Notes: generated from the letters alone by a model not told the origin. Positions 1 through 8,068 are shown, counted from the first letter of the stretch. The stretch is 33,356 nucleotides of DNA from an uncultured Chloroflexota bacterium (GCA_937120965.1 CAKZKA010000154.1:1-33356); one strand, 5' to 3'. A program made the numbers and translations.

Positions 1-77
1 AACCGCTGGTGGGAGCGGCTGGCGCCCCCACAGGCAGGGGAATGGGGAAACCCGGTTTCCCCGTATGTTCACCTCAG
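1..77. repeat. Interspersed repeat family A, copy 1
   Basis: Contains the near-palindromic core GGGGAAACCCGGTTTCCCC at 44-62 and the edge GTATGTTCACCTCAG at 63-77. The same core and edge recur near 3532, 7571 and 27360, and shorter forms occur elsewhere. The left part (CGCTGGTGGGAGCGGCTGGC) also matches the unit at 7510-7530. The copy lies just downstream of the phosphoribulokinase stop on the minus strand and could fold as an RNA stem-loop there. Confidence 0.8.
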
Positions 78-99
78 CCGATGGGCCTGGCGGCGCTGT

Positions 100-1011
100 T
101 CAATCGCGGAGACCCGCGCGGAGCAGGAGCTGGTAGGCGATCAGCAGTTGCACCAGGCCGAGAGCGTGGCTCTGGCGCAATTCGCGGCCGTGAAGGTACA
201 GGCCGATCTGTTCGGGGCGCAAGTAGCTGAGGCCGGGGAGGTTGGCCCAGATCACCTCTTCGACGGCGGCGGCCTGCGCGGCGCTGATTGAGCCGTCAAT
301 CTCAAAGATCTCGGTGAGTCGTCCCTCGTCGCGGCCAACCCGCAGGCGCAGAGCGGGGGGCTGGATCTGCCGCGCGAGCACGGGGCTCAGATCGGGGTAG
401 GTCAGGGTGGGTCGGAGGACCAGGCGCACGTTCAGGTGGCCATCGGGGCCTTCACCGTTGGGATAGAAGCGCACCACGAGGTCGGCCCAGCCCCGCTGGG
501 GTTGGATGAACTCGACGGAGTCGGCGCGGCTGCGGGCAATCTCGGCGCGCACCTGCTCCGGGGTATAGCCACGTAGCACACAGTCGCGCTGGATCTTCCA
601 GCGCTCGCGCAGTTCCTCGGGAGGATCGAGAAAAACCTTCACGTGGTAGGGCTCGCGCAGGCGCGGCGTGGCCAGCCCCAGCAACCCCTCGGCGATAATG
701 AAGGGCGCCGGGTCAAGCCGCTGACGCCCGTCAAAATCGCCGGTGGCGTGGTTGTATACCGGTTTGACAATCGGTTCACCATTGGCCAGGCGATGGAGGT
801 GTTCCTCCATCAGCTCGATGTGGTTGCAATCGGGATGCAGGGGGGTCAGGCAGCGCCGTTCTCGTTCCGCCCGGCTGTAGCGATGGTAGTCATCGAGGCT
901 GAGCGTCGTTACCCGGTCGGGCCCGAGAATGGCGGCAATGCCCGTGCTGAGCGTCGTCTTGCCCGCCGCGCTGTCGCCAACCACTGCCAGGATAACGGGC
1001 CGCTGTTGCAT
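100..1011 (-). CDS. prk: Phosphoribulokinase (P-loop kinase, plant/cyanobacterial-like type)
   Basis: A 303-aa cytoplasmic kinase predicted to phosphorylate ribulose 5-phosphate to ribulose 1,5-bisphosphate with ATP. A Walker A loop GDSAAGKTT lies at residues 12-20. The SLDDYHRY segment (38-45) and KPVYNHATG (83-91), followed by an EGL motif near 108-110, match the order and spacing of plant-type phosphoribulokinase and related uridine kinases. WKIQRD and the PQRGWADLVV region further down also fit phosphoribulokinase. The ATG at 1011 has an AGGG-like ribosome site just upstream. No Rubisco gene is visible here, so a Calvin-cycle role is inferred. A uridine-kinase-like sugar kinase is the alternative. 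A 24-bp inverted repeat precedes the start. Confidence 0.8.
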   Translation of the reverse strand: MQQRPVILAVVGDSAAGKTTLSTGIAAILGPDRVTTLSLDDYHRYSRAERERRCLTPLHPDCNHIELMEEHLHRLANGEPIVKPVYNHATGDFDGRQRLDPAPFIIAEGLLGLATPRLREPYHVKVFLDPPEELRERWKIQRDCVLRGYTPEQVRAEIARSRADSVEFIQPQRGWADLVVRFYPNGEGPDGHLNVRLVLRPTLTYPDLSPVLARQIQPPALRLRVGRDEGRLTEIFEIDGSISAAQAAAVEEVIWANLPGLSYLRPEQIGLYLHGRELRQSHALGLVQLLIAYQLLLRAGLRD

Positions 1012-1036
1012 ACCCTACACCACTGCACTCAAGGGA

Positions 1037-1060
1037 ACCATGTTCAATACATCACATGGT
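1037..1060 (-). promoter_or_regulatory. Candidate operator upstream of phosphoribulokinase
   Basis: Perfect inverted repeat ACCATGT-N10-ACATGGT, 26 bases upstream of the phosphoribulokinase start. It sits between that start and a possible minus-strand -10 (TATACT, 1078-1073), where a repressor site would be expected. No regulator gene lies next to it, so the binding protein is unknown. Confidence 0.4.
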
Positions 1061-1122
1061 CCTCTCTCCCTCAGTATACCCTTCTAGCACGGGTGGGACG
1101 ACCGCACGGGGGGCGGTTTCGA

Positions 1123-1140
1123 CCTACCTAGTCGGGTAGG
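1123..1140. other. Short hairpin CCTACC-TAGTCG-GGTAGG
   Basis: A perfect 6-bp stem with loop TAGTCG in the 396-bp gap between phosphoribulokinase and the next minus-strand gene. The same six-base loop occurs in a different stem at 12951-12972. No T-run follows on either strand, so it is not a standard terminator. Its function is unknown. Confidence 0.4.
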
Positions 1141-1195
1141 GCAGGCAGGAAGGAGCCTATTTGCTCGTGGGAGAGCCGCCCTCCCACGCCCTCTC

Positions 1196-1400
1196 GCGCA
1201 GAGGTTCAGGGGCGGACAGAACCTGTGGGCGCCGAGGGGCGTGGTGGCGTGGGGATGCGCTGGTTGATCCTCACCCCCGGCCCGGCTCCAGCGGAGCTGG
1301 AGCGTGGAGACAAGCGCCGCGTGGGGGCGTTCCAATGCGGTACAAGCCAGGTTAGCTCGGATGTTCTTCCCGCCCTTAAATGCGCAGGGGCAGGGAGAGG
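1196..1400 (+). repeat. Interspersed repeat family B, copy 1
   Basis: Shares ordered blocks with 9058-9300 in the same orientation and with 22140-22262 inverted. The blocks are GTTCAGGGGCGGACAGA, GGGATGCGCTGGTTG, GGGGGCGTTCCAATGCGGTA and GCCCTTAAA. Short ORFs across it are not conserved between copies in a coding-like way. The rest of the 1012-1407 gap holds only the palindrome and hairpin listed separately. Confidence 0.75.
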
Positions 1401-1407
1401 CGGGGAT

Positions 1408-2232
1408 TCACCCTGCCGGGACGGCGACCGCCCGAAGGTGCTCGAGCACAAAGCGGCGGGCGCGCGCGGCCCGCTCCAGGGCGACGTGCTCGATGACCAG
1501 GGGCGCGCTGATCTCGGCGCGGACAACGGCGCCCAGGAAGGTTGGATAATCCAGGATGCCTTCGCCTGGACCGGGCAGGTCGAGGGCCGCGCCACGCAGG
1601 CGCATATCCTTGAGGTGGATCAGGCTAGTATAGGGCGCGAGCGCGGCGACGAGGGGCGGCAGCAGGTCACTCTGCTGCTGCCACATACCGGGGGTCAGCA
1701 GGTTGGGCGGATCGAGCACCACCCGGACGTAGGGTGAGCCGACTTCTTCACAGAAGGCGACGATCCGTTCGGGCGTATCGAGGACGTGGGCGAAGAACGG
1801 CTCGATCACCAGAATGGCATCGCTGGCGTCGAGGAGCGGAAAGAGGTCATCTACGGCGCGGCGCAGCGTATCCCAGGCGGCAAGGCCCTGGTTCTCCGGA
1901 TGTTCTTCCAGCAGGCTCGGGGCGAAGGTGCCGCTCCAGGTAACCACGCGCCGGGCGTCGAGCACGGGCAGCAGGGCGATCAGATCGGCCAGCGCCGCCT
2001 GGGTGAACCCCATTGGCGCATCGGTGGGCCGCAGCGGGTTGGCGTACCCCGAAACGGCGACGATCTCGATGCCGTTCCTGGCGGCAGCGCGGTATATGCG
2101 ACGCGCCAGGGGCGCGTCGCAGCCGGCAGGGAAGTGAACCTGCACCGCTCCGAAGCCCAGTTCCGCCACCTGCTCGAAGAGACGCAGCGCGTCGCGATCC
2201 GGGTGAACATCGATCCAGATGCCGAGTTGCAT
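1408..2232 (-). CDS. Sugar phosphate isomerase/epimerase family protein (TIM barrel, IolE/AP-endonuclease-2 fold)
   Basis: A 274-aa protein of the xylose-isomerase-like TIM-barrel superfamily. Candidate metal ligands fall in the usual order: E144 (LVIEP), D174 (VVLDPPN), H206 (LIHLKD) and E248 (LVIEH). The GPGEGILDY segment near 221-229 is typical of sugar epimerases and isomerases of this fold. I chose the internal ATG at 2232 (MQLGIWIDVHPD) because family members start here. The upstream in-frame extension to 2331 reads through a family D hairpin repeat and looks non-coding. The gene lies 134 bp downstream of the Gfo/Idh/MocA dehydrogenase on the same strand, and such pairs often act together in inositol or sugar catabolism. 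The exact substrate cannot be read from the sequence. Confidence 0.8.
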   Translation of the reverse strand: MQLGIWIDVHPDRDALRLFEQVAELGFGAVQVHFPAGCDAPLARRIYRAAARNGIEIVAVSGYANPLRPTDAPMGFTQAALADLIALLPVLDARRVVTWSGTFAPSLLEEHPENQGLAAWDTLRRAVDDLFPLLDASDAILVIEPFFAHVLDTPERIVAFCEEVGSPYVRVVLDPPNLLTPGMWQQQSDLLPPLVAALAPYTSLIHLKDMRLRGAALDLPGPGEGILDYPTFLGAVVRAEISAPLVIEHVALERAARARRFVLEHLRAVAVPAG

Positions 2233-2271
2233 AGGAACTTGCCCGATACAGGGATGCAACCAGATTCTCCC

Positions 2272-2290
2272 GGGAGGGCGCAGCCCTCCC
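2272..2290. repeat. Family D hairpin GGGAGGGC-GCA-GCCCTCCC
   Basis: A perfect 8-bp stem with a GCA loop in the gap between the epimerase-like gene and the dehydrogenase. The identical sequence is found at 3668-3686 and 13414-13432. It is part of a dispersed intergenic family. No following U-tract is obvious on the transcribed minus strand. Confidence 0.8.
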
Positions 2291-2366
2291 AAACTCTTTC
2301 GTTGCGGGAGGGGTGCCACTCCGATGGGCAATTATACGCGATCCTGTTTGGAGCGCGGCAACACCG

Positions 2367-3440
2367 TCACTCGCGCCGGGAGCGCAGGGCGTTCTGTGGG
2401 GAGCGCAGCCGTAATGGCGACCACCCCGCGGCGCGGAGGTGCGCGCCGATGTCTACGCGCAGCCCGGTGCGCGAGGAGGCCACGGCCGCCGATGTCAGGG
2501 CCAGGCTGTGGATGTTATCTTCGCCGTCCGGTTCAGGTAGCGCCTCGCCCCACAGGGCGCGGGTGAAGATATCCAGGCCGCGGGCCAGGCCCATCGGTTC
2601 CAGGCGCGGCACCTCCAGGGGATGCGGCGTGTCGCTTTCACCGGGGTAGAACCAGACCGTTTCGTCTTCCCGCAGGAGCAAGGCGCCGTCCGACCCGGCC
2701 ACGATCAGTTCGCCGTCCCACGAGCTACGCGGACCGCGGGCGACCCAGCTCCCGAAGTAACTGACCGGAATATCGCCTTCCAGCAGCAGGTCCACAGTGG
2801 CGCACGAATTACCGCGGAACCAGCTCCAGGCCGGCCGGAAGCTGTGGGCAAAGACGCGCTGCCCGTTGCGTCCGGCGATGAAGCGAATGGTATCGAAGTG
2901 ATGAATGGCGAGGTCTTCGATGAGCACCTCGGGCATGGTGTCGCGCCAGCCACCGAAGCGGAAGGGCACGCGGAACTGGCAGGTGATGTAGCCCAGATCG
3001 CCGATCATCCCTGCACGGACGGCGTTGCGCAGAGCGACGATGTGGGGCAGCCAGCGCCGGCCCTGGCCGACCATCAGCAGCGCCCCGTTTTGCCGGGCGG
3101 CCCGGAGCACAGCCACCCCATCGGTGAGGCTGGAGGCCAGCGGCTTTTCGCAGAACACTGGCAGGCCCCGGTTCAACGCGGCGACGCTGATCGCGCGGTG
3201 GGTCTCGGGCGGCGTCACCACCAGAACGGCATCGGCCGCCACCAGCTCAAAGGCGGCGTCGGCATTTCCAAAGCGACGTTCCTCGGGAACGCCGAAGGCG
3301 TCGCCGGCGGCGTTGAGCCGATCAGGCACAATATCAACCAGGGCGGCGATGGTCCAGCGCGGGTCAGCGCGCAGCGTTTCCAGCCAGGTTCGCCCCATCA
3401 CGCCCGTTCCGACCACTATCATTTGAAGGGGGGTGTGCAT
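2367..3440 (-). CDS. Gfo/Idh/MocA family NAD(P)-dependent oxidoreductase
   Basis: A 357-aa soluble dehydrogenase predicted to oxidise a sugar, inositol or related polyol. The N-terminal Rossmann fold has GTGVMG at residues 11-16, and the conserved EKP triad lies at 98-100 (PVFCEKPLASS). A segment LIEDLAIHHFD carries the catalytic-region histidines of the family. The ATG at 3440 (MHTPLQMIVV) follows GAGGTG with a 4-base gap. The open frame continues upstream to 4067, but that part crosses repeats and the antisense of the MFS gene, so it was rejected. The gene is divergent from the MFS exporter. A candidate extended -10 lies about 65 bases upstream. The substrate is unknown. Confidence 0.88.
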   Translation of the reverse strand: MHTPLQMIVVGTGVMGRTWLETLRADPRWTIAALVDIVPDRLNAAGDAFGVPEERRFGNADAAFELVAADAVLVVTPPETHRAISVAALNRGLPVFCEKPLASSLTDGVAVLRAARQNGALLMVGQGRRWLPHIVALRNAVRAGMIGDLGYITCQFRVPFRFGGWRDTMPEVLIEDLAIHHFDTIRFIAGRNGQRVFAHSFRPAWSWFRGNSCATVDLLLEGDIPVSYFGSWVARGPRSSWDGELIVAGSDGALLLREDETVWFYPGESDTPHPLEVPRLEPMGLARGLDIFTRALWGEALPEPDGEDNIHSLALTSAAVASSRTGLRVDIGAHLRAAGWSPLRLRSPQNALRSRRE

Positions 3441-3504
3441 ATGGCACCTCGTTGCCCGCGGGTAAGGATTATGCAATGTCTCGCTGCACAGGAGAATAAC
3501 GTGT

Positions 3505-3513
3505 ATTGTAGCA
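3505..3513 (-). promoter_or_regulatory. Candidate extended -10 promoter for the Gfo/Idh/MocA gene
   Basis: The minus strand reads TGCTACAAT, a TGn-extended -10. The hexamer 17 bases upstream is a poor -35 (CCGTAT), as is common for extended -10 promoters. Transcription would begin near 3498, giving a leader of about 58 bases. The same string occurs on the minus strand at 7245-7237. Confidence 0.4.
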
Positions 3514-3516
3514 GAC

Positions 3517-3660
3517 CTGAGGTGAAAATACGGGGAAACCGGGTTTCCCCACCTGCGGTGAGCCTGTCGAACCGCACCCCTGCCTGTGGGGGCGCCAGCC
3601 GCTCCCAACAGCGGTTGGGGGTTGGGGAAACCGGGTTTCCCCAACCCCCTCCCCGCGGGG
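3517..3660. repeat. Interspersed repeat family A, copy 2 (double core)
   Basis: Begins with the edge CTGAGGTGAAAATACGGGG, followed by core palindromes at 3532-3550 and 3624-3642. Between them are CACCTGCGGTGAGCCTGTCG and CGCCAGCCGCTCCC. It lies in the 412-bp divergent gap 3441-3852. A further core copy with a variant edge is at 3737-3770. Confidence 0.8.
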
Positions 3661-3770
3661 AGGGTTTGGGAGGGCGCAGCCCTCCCAGGAACAAATATTT
3701 TCATTCTGGCGTTGTGCGGCGCAGCCGCATGGAGGACTGAGATGAAAGTATGGGGAAACCGGGTTTCCCC
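3661..3770. repeat. Family D unit plus a family A core
   Basis: Holds the GGGAGGGC-GCA-GCCCTCCC hairpin (3668-3686) followed by ATTCTGGCGTTGTGCGGCGC and AGCCGCATGGA. The same order and near-identical sequence occur at 13414-13478 downstream of mftA. A family A core with edge CTGAGATGAAAGTATGGGG follows at 3737-3770. Confidence 0.75.
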
Positions 3771-3795
3771 ACGCCCCTGCCTGCGGGGATGGCTG

Positions 3796-3824
3796 CTGAA
3801 ACCATTATCCAACGCTGGTATAAT
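3796..3824 (+). promoter_or_regulatory. Promoter of the MFS transporter gene
   Basis: A consensus -10 TATAAT at 3819-3824 is preceded by TGG, making a full extended -10. A -35-like CTGAAA lies at 3796-3801 with a 17-base spacer. The predicted start is near 3831, only about 22 bases before the ATG at 3853. This is the best-looking sigma-70-type promoter in the window. Confidence 0.65.
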
Positions 3825-3852
3825 GGCGCCGTCAACGAGAGCGGAGGGATCT

Positions 3853-5259
3853 ATGACGACCGTCAGTGGCGCCGGTGTGGCTGATGCGCGCGCTCGGAAC
3901 CGTATCCTGCTGGTGCTGTTTGTCGGGGTGTTTATGTCGGCGCTTGATGCGGCGGTGATCGCGCCCGCGGTACCTGCCTTGCGCGCCGCCTTCAGTGTGG
4001 ACAACAGCCAGATCGGGATGCTCACGATTGTCTTCGTGCTGTTCACGATGAGCAGCACCACGCTCATGGCCAGTCTGGGCGACCGGTACGGGCGCCGGCC
4101 GGTCTTTCTGCTCTGCGTGGCCGGATTTGCCCTGGGTTCGTTGTGGATCGCGCTGGCGCCGACGTTCTGGATGGTACTGCTCGGGCGGGCGGTTCAGGGC
4201 TTCAGCGCCGGGGGCGTGTCGCCGCTGGCAAGCGCGGTGGTGGGCGATGCGTTCCCGCCAGCGGAGCGCGGCAAGGCCCTGGGGTTGATCGGGGCGACAG
4301 TGGGAATGGCGTTTCTGCTGGGGCCGCTGGTGGCTTCGGTAATCCTGGTAGTGCTGAGCTGGCACTGGATCTTCCTGATCAATCTGCCCATTGCGGCGCT
4401 GGTGATCTGGCTGGGGCTGCGCAACCTGCCGGTGACCCGCGCCGAAGGTAGCCAGCCGCCGCTCGACTGGGCGGGGATCGTGATCATCGCGGTGATGCTG
4501 TCGTGTCTGACCCTGGGCATCAACCGGGTGCTCGATACGGTGCTCGGACGAACGTTGTGGCCGTACCTGCTGGCTGCCGCGGGGCTATGCGTGCCTCTGC
4601 TGATTGCCGTCGAGCGGCGCGCCGCGCGCCCGGTGGCGCCGCTGGATCTCTTCAACTCGCGGCAGATCGCCCTGACCTACATCCTCTGCGTTGGGGCAGG
4701 GTTTGCCATGGGCAGTGTGATCTTTGTCTCCTCGGTCGCGGTGGCGGCCCTGGGCTTCGCCCCGGAGCGAGCCGGTTTGCTGCTGATGCCGATGGTCGCC
4801 GTCTCGTCGGTCGGGTCGGTAGTCTTCGGGCGCCTGCTCAACCGGCTTGGCTCGCGCCGGGTGCTGATCATTGGCTTCAGCAACGTGGCCCTGGGCTCGG
4901 CGCTGCTGAGCCTGGCCAGCGCCGGGCTGTGGATGTTCCTGATCGCCAGCGCCCTCATCGGTCACGGGGTGGGCATCGTGGTCGGAGGCACTCTGCGCAC
5001 GATCGTGCTGAACGAGGTGGCGCCGCAGCAGCGCGGGGCGGCCCAGGGCCTGGTCAACGTCGGAATCGCTGTGGGCAACCTGCTGGTGGTAGCATTGCTG
5101 GGTTTTGTGGCCGACGTGTTTGGCGGCGGCATGGCGGGCCTGGGGGCCGCCTATCTGACCTCAGCAGCCGTGACGGGTGCGATGACGCTGCTGAGCTTCG
5201 GGCTGCGCCCCCATGGTGAGGAGCAGGTGGTGATCGCTGCCGGTCAGCGGGTGTCGTAA
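3853..5259 (+). CDS. MFS transporter, DHA2-like 14-TM drug/proton antiporter
   Basis: A 468-aa inner-membrane protein with about 14 hydrophobic segments, the layout of the DHA2 (EmrB/QacA) group. Motif A appears as GDRYGRRP after the second segment. A motif-C-like glycine-rich stretch (GATVGMAFLLGP) is in the fifth segment, and ALDAAVIAPAVPAL in the first resembles the DHA2 motif LDxTxVNVALP. The likely role is proton-driven export of drugs or metabolites; the substrate is unknown. The ATG at 3853 has GGAGGG four bases upstream and sits directly behind a strong extended -10 promoter. The longer open frame from 3586 runs through repeats and was rejected. No regulator gene is adjacent. Confidence 0.88.
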   Translation: MTTVSGAGVADARARNRILLVLFVGVFMSALDAAVIAPAVPALRAAFSVDNSQIGMLTIVFVLFTMSSTTLMASLGDRYGRRPVFLLCVAGFALGSLWIALAPTFWMVLLGRAVQGFSAGGVSPLASAVVGDAFPPAERGKALGLIGATVGMAFLLGPLVASVILVVLSWHWIFLINLPIAALVIWLGLRNLPVTRAEGSQPPLDWAGIVIIAVMLSCLTLGINRVLDTVLGRTLWPYLLAAAGLCVPLLIAVERRAARPVAPLDLFNSRQIALTYILCVGAGFAMGSVIFVSSVAVAALGFAPERAGLLLMPMVAVSSVGSVVFGRLLNRLGSRRVLIIGFSNVALGSALLSLASAGLWMFLIASALIGHGVGIVVGGTLRTIVLNEVAPQQRGAAQGLVNVGIAVGNLLVVALLGFVADVFGGGMAGLGAAYLTSAAVTGAMTLLSFGLRPHGEEQVVIAAGQRVS

Positions 5260-5277
5260 GGTGTGGTTCAAACCCTC

Positions 5278-5315
5278 CCTGATGTGAAAATACGGGGACA
5301 CCGGGTTTCCCCCCT
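5278..5315. repeat. Interspersed repeat family A, minimal copy
   Basis: Edge CTGATGTGAAAATACGGGG followed by an imperfect core (GGGGACACCGGGTTTCCCC, 5294-5312). It lies in the 88-bp convergent gap between the MFS gene and the polyphosphate kinase. A stem-loop here could act on either transcript, but there is no clear U-tract. Confidence 0.7.
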
Positions 5316-5347
5316 CAGACCTCCATACGGTTGCGCCGCGCCCTGCA

Positions 5348-6925
5348 TCAGAACTTGATCTTGCCCAACTCGCTCTCGAGTCGCTGCACCACTGTGCGCA
5401 AGACCTTGATGCGCGCATAGTGCTTGTCCTCGGCCTCGACGATCGTCCAAGGGGCGGCGGGGGTAGAGGTGCGGAGGAGCATTTCGTCGGCGGCCTCTTC
5501 GTAGAGCGCCCACTTTTCGCGGTTGCGCCAGTCCTCAGCAGTCAGTTTCCAGGCTTTGTAGGGCACATTGCGGCGCGCTTCGAAGCGTCGCAGTTGCTCC
5601 TCGGGGCTGATGTGCATCCAGAACTTGCAGATGATCGTGCCAGAGTCGATCAACTGGCGCTCGAACTCGTTAATCTCGACATAGGCGCGCCGCCACTCGT
5701 TGGGGCTGGCGAAGCCTTCGACGCGCTCGACGAGGACGCGCCCGTACCAGGAGCGGTCGAAGATGGCGAACTGGCCGCGCGGCGGCAGGCGCCGCCAGAA
5801 GCGGTAGAGGTAGTGTCGCACTTTGTCTTCTCCGGTGGGGGCGGCGATAGCGTGGACAGTATAGCTCCGCGGGTCGAGCTCGGCGGTCAGTCGCTGGATG
5901 GTGCCGCCCTTCCCTGCGGCGTCCCACCCTTCGAAGACGATCACGGCCGGGCGTTTCTGCTGGTAGAGTTGCAGGCCGAGCAGGTGCAGCCGGGCTTGCA
6001 GTTGCTTGAGTTCGCGCGCGTAGCGTTTCTCGTCCATGCGCAGACTGAGGTCCACCTGTTTGAGGATGGCGGGCAAGGGCTGGCGGATCGACACGGAGTT
6101 GTAGCTCAGCGACAGATCGGGCGGCGGCTCGCGCAGTGACAGGTGGTTGCGTTCGCGATAGGCGCCGCTGGCGAGATCGGGGTCCTGTGAATAGGCCGAG
6201 CGAGCCACAGGCACGGCGCGCCGCCCGAGGCGCGCCTCGAGGGTGGCAATCACCGCCTGGAACATGGCCACGCGGGCGTAGTACTTGTTGTTGGCCGGGA
6301 TGACGTGCCAGGGCGCAGCCGGCGTATTGGTGCGCGCCAGCATATCCTCGACCGCCGCGGCGTACTCCTCGTAGTGGCGGTGTTGCCAGCGGTCCTCGTC
6401 GGTTACCTGGTAGGCGGTCAGGGGATTGGCGGTAAGCCGTTCGAAGCGGCGTCGCTGCTCCTTTTTGGAGATGTGCAGCCAGAGCTTGACGATCTCCGCG
6501 CCGTCGTCGGTCAACTGGCGTTCCATCGTCACTACATCTTCGCAGCGTTGTCGCCAGCGCGCCGCATCGCCGCCGCGCACGCGCTCGGCAAGCATCTCGC
6601 GGTACCACGAGCGGTCAAAGACGGCGATCTCGCCATAGGCGGGGAGCTTGAGCCAGAAACGGTACAGCCAGGGGTACTGCTGCTCGGAGGTGCGCGGTGG
6701 GGTGATGGGGTAGACCCGCAGGCCTCGTGGGTCGAGCCGGCTCGAGAGGACGCTGATGGTGCGCACCTTGGCCGTTCCGGCCCACCCTTCGAAGACGATC
6801 AGTACCGGAACCCCCGCTTCCAGCACGGCCTGCTCCATGTCGAACAGGCGGGCCTGCAATTCCGGGAGCGCCTGACGGTACTCGCGCTTGCTCAGGGCCA
6901 GGTTGAGATCAATCTGATCCAGCAT
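5348..6925 (-). CDS. Tandem-domain PPK2 polyphosphate kinase (polyphosphate:AMP phosphotransferase type)
   Basis: A 525-aa cytoplasmic protein with two fused PPK2 domains, the architecture of class II PPK2 (Pap), which phosphorylates AMP to ADP using polyphosphate. The C-terminal domain has an intact Walker A, FEGWDAAGKGGT, and the DRSWYGR lid/Walker B region. The N-terminal domain (about 1-250) has the degenerate equivalent FEGWAGTAKVRT (45-56) but keeps FDRSWYRE. In the characterised class the C-terminal half is catalytic and the N-terminal half structural, which fits. Length agrees with the roughly 500-aa family. The start MLDQIDLNLALSK at 6925 is a normal family start. A candidate promoter lies about 300 bases upstream (7237-7264). 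Confidence 0.92.
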   Translation of the reverse strand: MLDQIDLNLALSKREYRQALPELQARLFDMEQAVLEAGVPVLIVFEGWAGTAKVRTISVLSSRLDPRGLRVYPITPPRTSEQQYPWLYRFWLKLPAYGEIAVFDRSWYREMLAERVRGGDAARWRQRCEDVVTMERQLTDDGAEIVKLWLHISKKEQRRRFERLTANPLTAYQVTDEDRWQHRHYEEYAAAVEDMLARTNTPAAPWHVIPANNKYYARVAMFQAVIATLEARLGRRAVPVARSAYSQDPDLASGAYRERNHLSLREPPPDLSLSYNSVSIRQPLPAILKQVDLSLRMDEKRYARELKQLQARLHLLGLQLYQQKRPAVIVFEGWDAAGKGGTIQRLTAELDPRSYTVHAIAAPTGEDKVRHYLYRFWRRLPPRGQFAIFDRSWYGRVLVERVEGFASPNEWRRAYVEINEFERQLIDSGTIICKFWMHISPEEQLRRFEARRNVPYKAWKLTAEDWRNREKWALYEEAADEMLLRTSTPAAPWTIVEAEDKHYARIKVLRTVVQRLESELGKIKF

Positions 6926-7023
6926 GGCTGACTCTCACCTTCCAGCCTGACAATCAGGTGACGGGGCGTTGCGGGTGGGGAGGTTAAACCCTCTCCGCGC
7001 CGAACCCGTCACAGGTGTCCGGG

Positions 7024-7130
7024 TACCTACTACCAACTACCGTTGATGATGCCGCATTGCTTGAAGCGGTTTCAGGCTTTGTGCTGCCCAGCGTGGCAAT
7101 CCACAATCCAAAATCTAAAATGGTATACGA
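7024..7130 (+). repeat. Interspersed repeat family C, copy 1
   Basis: A block containing CAACTACCGTTGATGATGCC, GCATTGCTTGAAGCGGTTTC, GCTGCCCAGCGTGGCAATCC and ACAATCCAAAATCTAAAATG. It is found nearly intact in inverted orientation at 18374-18480. It is AT-richer than its surroundings and lies in the 675-bp gap 6926-7600, which holds no convincing gene. Confidence 0.8.
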
Positions 7131-7236
7131 CGAGGGTCACCGCTGTTCTCCGGGCACTGCGCCCTCACACAGGAGAACGCCGGTTCCTCCTGCTTTGCGT
7201 TCGTATTCAGCAGCAACTCTGGATGGGATCTCGTTT

Positions 7237-7264
7237 ATTGTAGCACGGTGTTGTTGGGAAGCAA
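7237..7264 (-). promoter_or_regulatory. Candidate promoter reading toward the polyphosphate kinase
   Basis: The minus strand reads TGCTACAAT (extended -10, 7245-7237), identical to the string before the Gfo/Idh/MocA gene. A weak TTGCTT is about 16 bases upstream. If used, it would give a leader of about 300 bases that includes the family C repeat. Confidence 0.3.
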
Positions 7265-7317
7265 GACCGGAACGGGACGTACAAACGCCAGGAGGCGCAG
7301 CGCCGCTGCGCCTCTCC

Positions 7318-7603
7318 CGAACTCTCCCCTCAGGCAGGGGCGTGGGGAACCCCGGTTTCCCCGTGGCCCAACCGCGGTTGGGAGCGGCTGGCGCCTCTAC
7401 AGGCAGGGGTGCGGTTCGACAGGCTCACCGCAGGTGGGGAAACCCGGTGTCCTCGGATAGTCACCGCAGGGAGGGGGCTGGGGAAACCCGGTGTCCCCAG
7501 TTCCCCACCGCTGGTGGGAGCGGCTGACATCCCACCGGCAGGGGTGCGGTTCGACAGGCTCACCGCAAGTGGGGAAACCCGGTTTCCCCGTATGTTCACC
7601 TCA
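7318..7603. repeat. Composite array of family A repeats
   Basis: Four imperfect cores are stacked here: 7344-7362, 7437-7455 (diverged), 7480-7498 and 7571-7589. They are separated by GAGCGGCTGGC and GGTTCGACAGGCTCACCGCA blocks. The outer edge TATGTTCACCTCA overlaps the stop codon of the DoxX-like gene (TGA, complement of 7601-7603). Spacing is irregular and no protein is conserved. Confidence 0.8.
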
Positions 7604-8068
7604 GCGAAACAGCGGCGAATGGGGGAACCGCTGGTGGAGCCGGCCGTCGAGGCCCCACCAGTGACCGGAGGGAGTGGCCAGGAGCAGGAGCGAGACGAGA
7701 AAGAAGGGGGGCATCGAGGCATTGTAGTAGGAACCGGCGGTGATGTTACTGATCAGAAACAGGGCCAGCGCGGCATTGGGGCGTACTGCCAACCCCAGCA
7801 GCATCCCCAGCGCCACGCTCACCTGACCCAGGGTTAGCACCCAGGCCACGGGGCGGTACCATGGGATAGCAAAGTGCTTGAGGTAGGCCGCCGAGAATGA
7901 CTCGGGATCGATCTCGCTGAGGCGCTGCACAAAGTGCTCACGCATCACAGGGCTTGTCAACCAACCGCGGGTGATCTTGTGGTACGCTCCGTAGAGGAAA
8001 AAGGCGCCGAATCCGTAACGCAGGGCCACGACCGTGCCCTTCGCGATGTGCCGCACACGCGGGTTCAT
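7601..8068 (-). CDS. DoxX-like small integral membrane protein
   Basis: A 155-aa protein with about four hydrophobic segments (GFGAFFLYGAYHK, VAWVLTLGQVSVALGMLLGL, ALALFLISNITAG, FFLVSLLLLA), the layout of the DoxX/DoxD family. The segment TLGQVSVALGMLLGLAVRP resembles the glycine-rich second and third helices of that family. Members include subunits of thiosulfate:quinone oxidoreductase and many uncharacterised membrane proteins; none of these roles can be assigned here. The ATG at 8068 has GGAGA five bases upstream. A longer in-frame start at 8125 lacks such a site. Its stop codon is supplied by the edge of a family A repeat, so the C-terminus may have been altered by repeat insertion. Confidence 0.7.
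   Translation of the reverse strand: MNPRVRHIAKGTVVALRYGFGAFFLYGAYHKITRGWLTSPVMREHFVQRLSEIDPESFSAAYLKHFAIPWYRPVAWVLTLGQVSVALGMLLGLAVRPNAALALFLISNITAGSYYNASMPPFFLVSLLLLATPSGHWWGLDGRLHQRFPHSPLFR

Noticed and set aside
3441-4067. Upstream extension of the Gfo/Idh/MocA frame
   Set aside because: It covers repeats and the antisense of the MFS gene. GAGGTG directly before the ATG at 3440 sets the real start.
7015-7527. 170-aa plus-strand open frame and shorter neighbours
   Set aside because: They are composed entirely of repeat families C and A. No ribosome site or conserved domain is visible.
7318-7603. Possible CRISPR array
   Set aside because: The units are irregularly spaced, diverged and palindromic, are found singly elsewhere in the window, and have no cas genes nearby.
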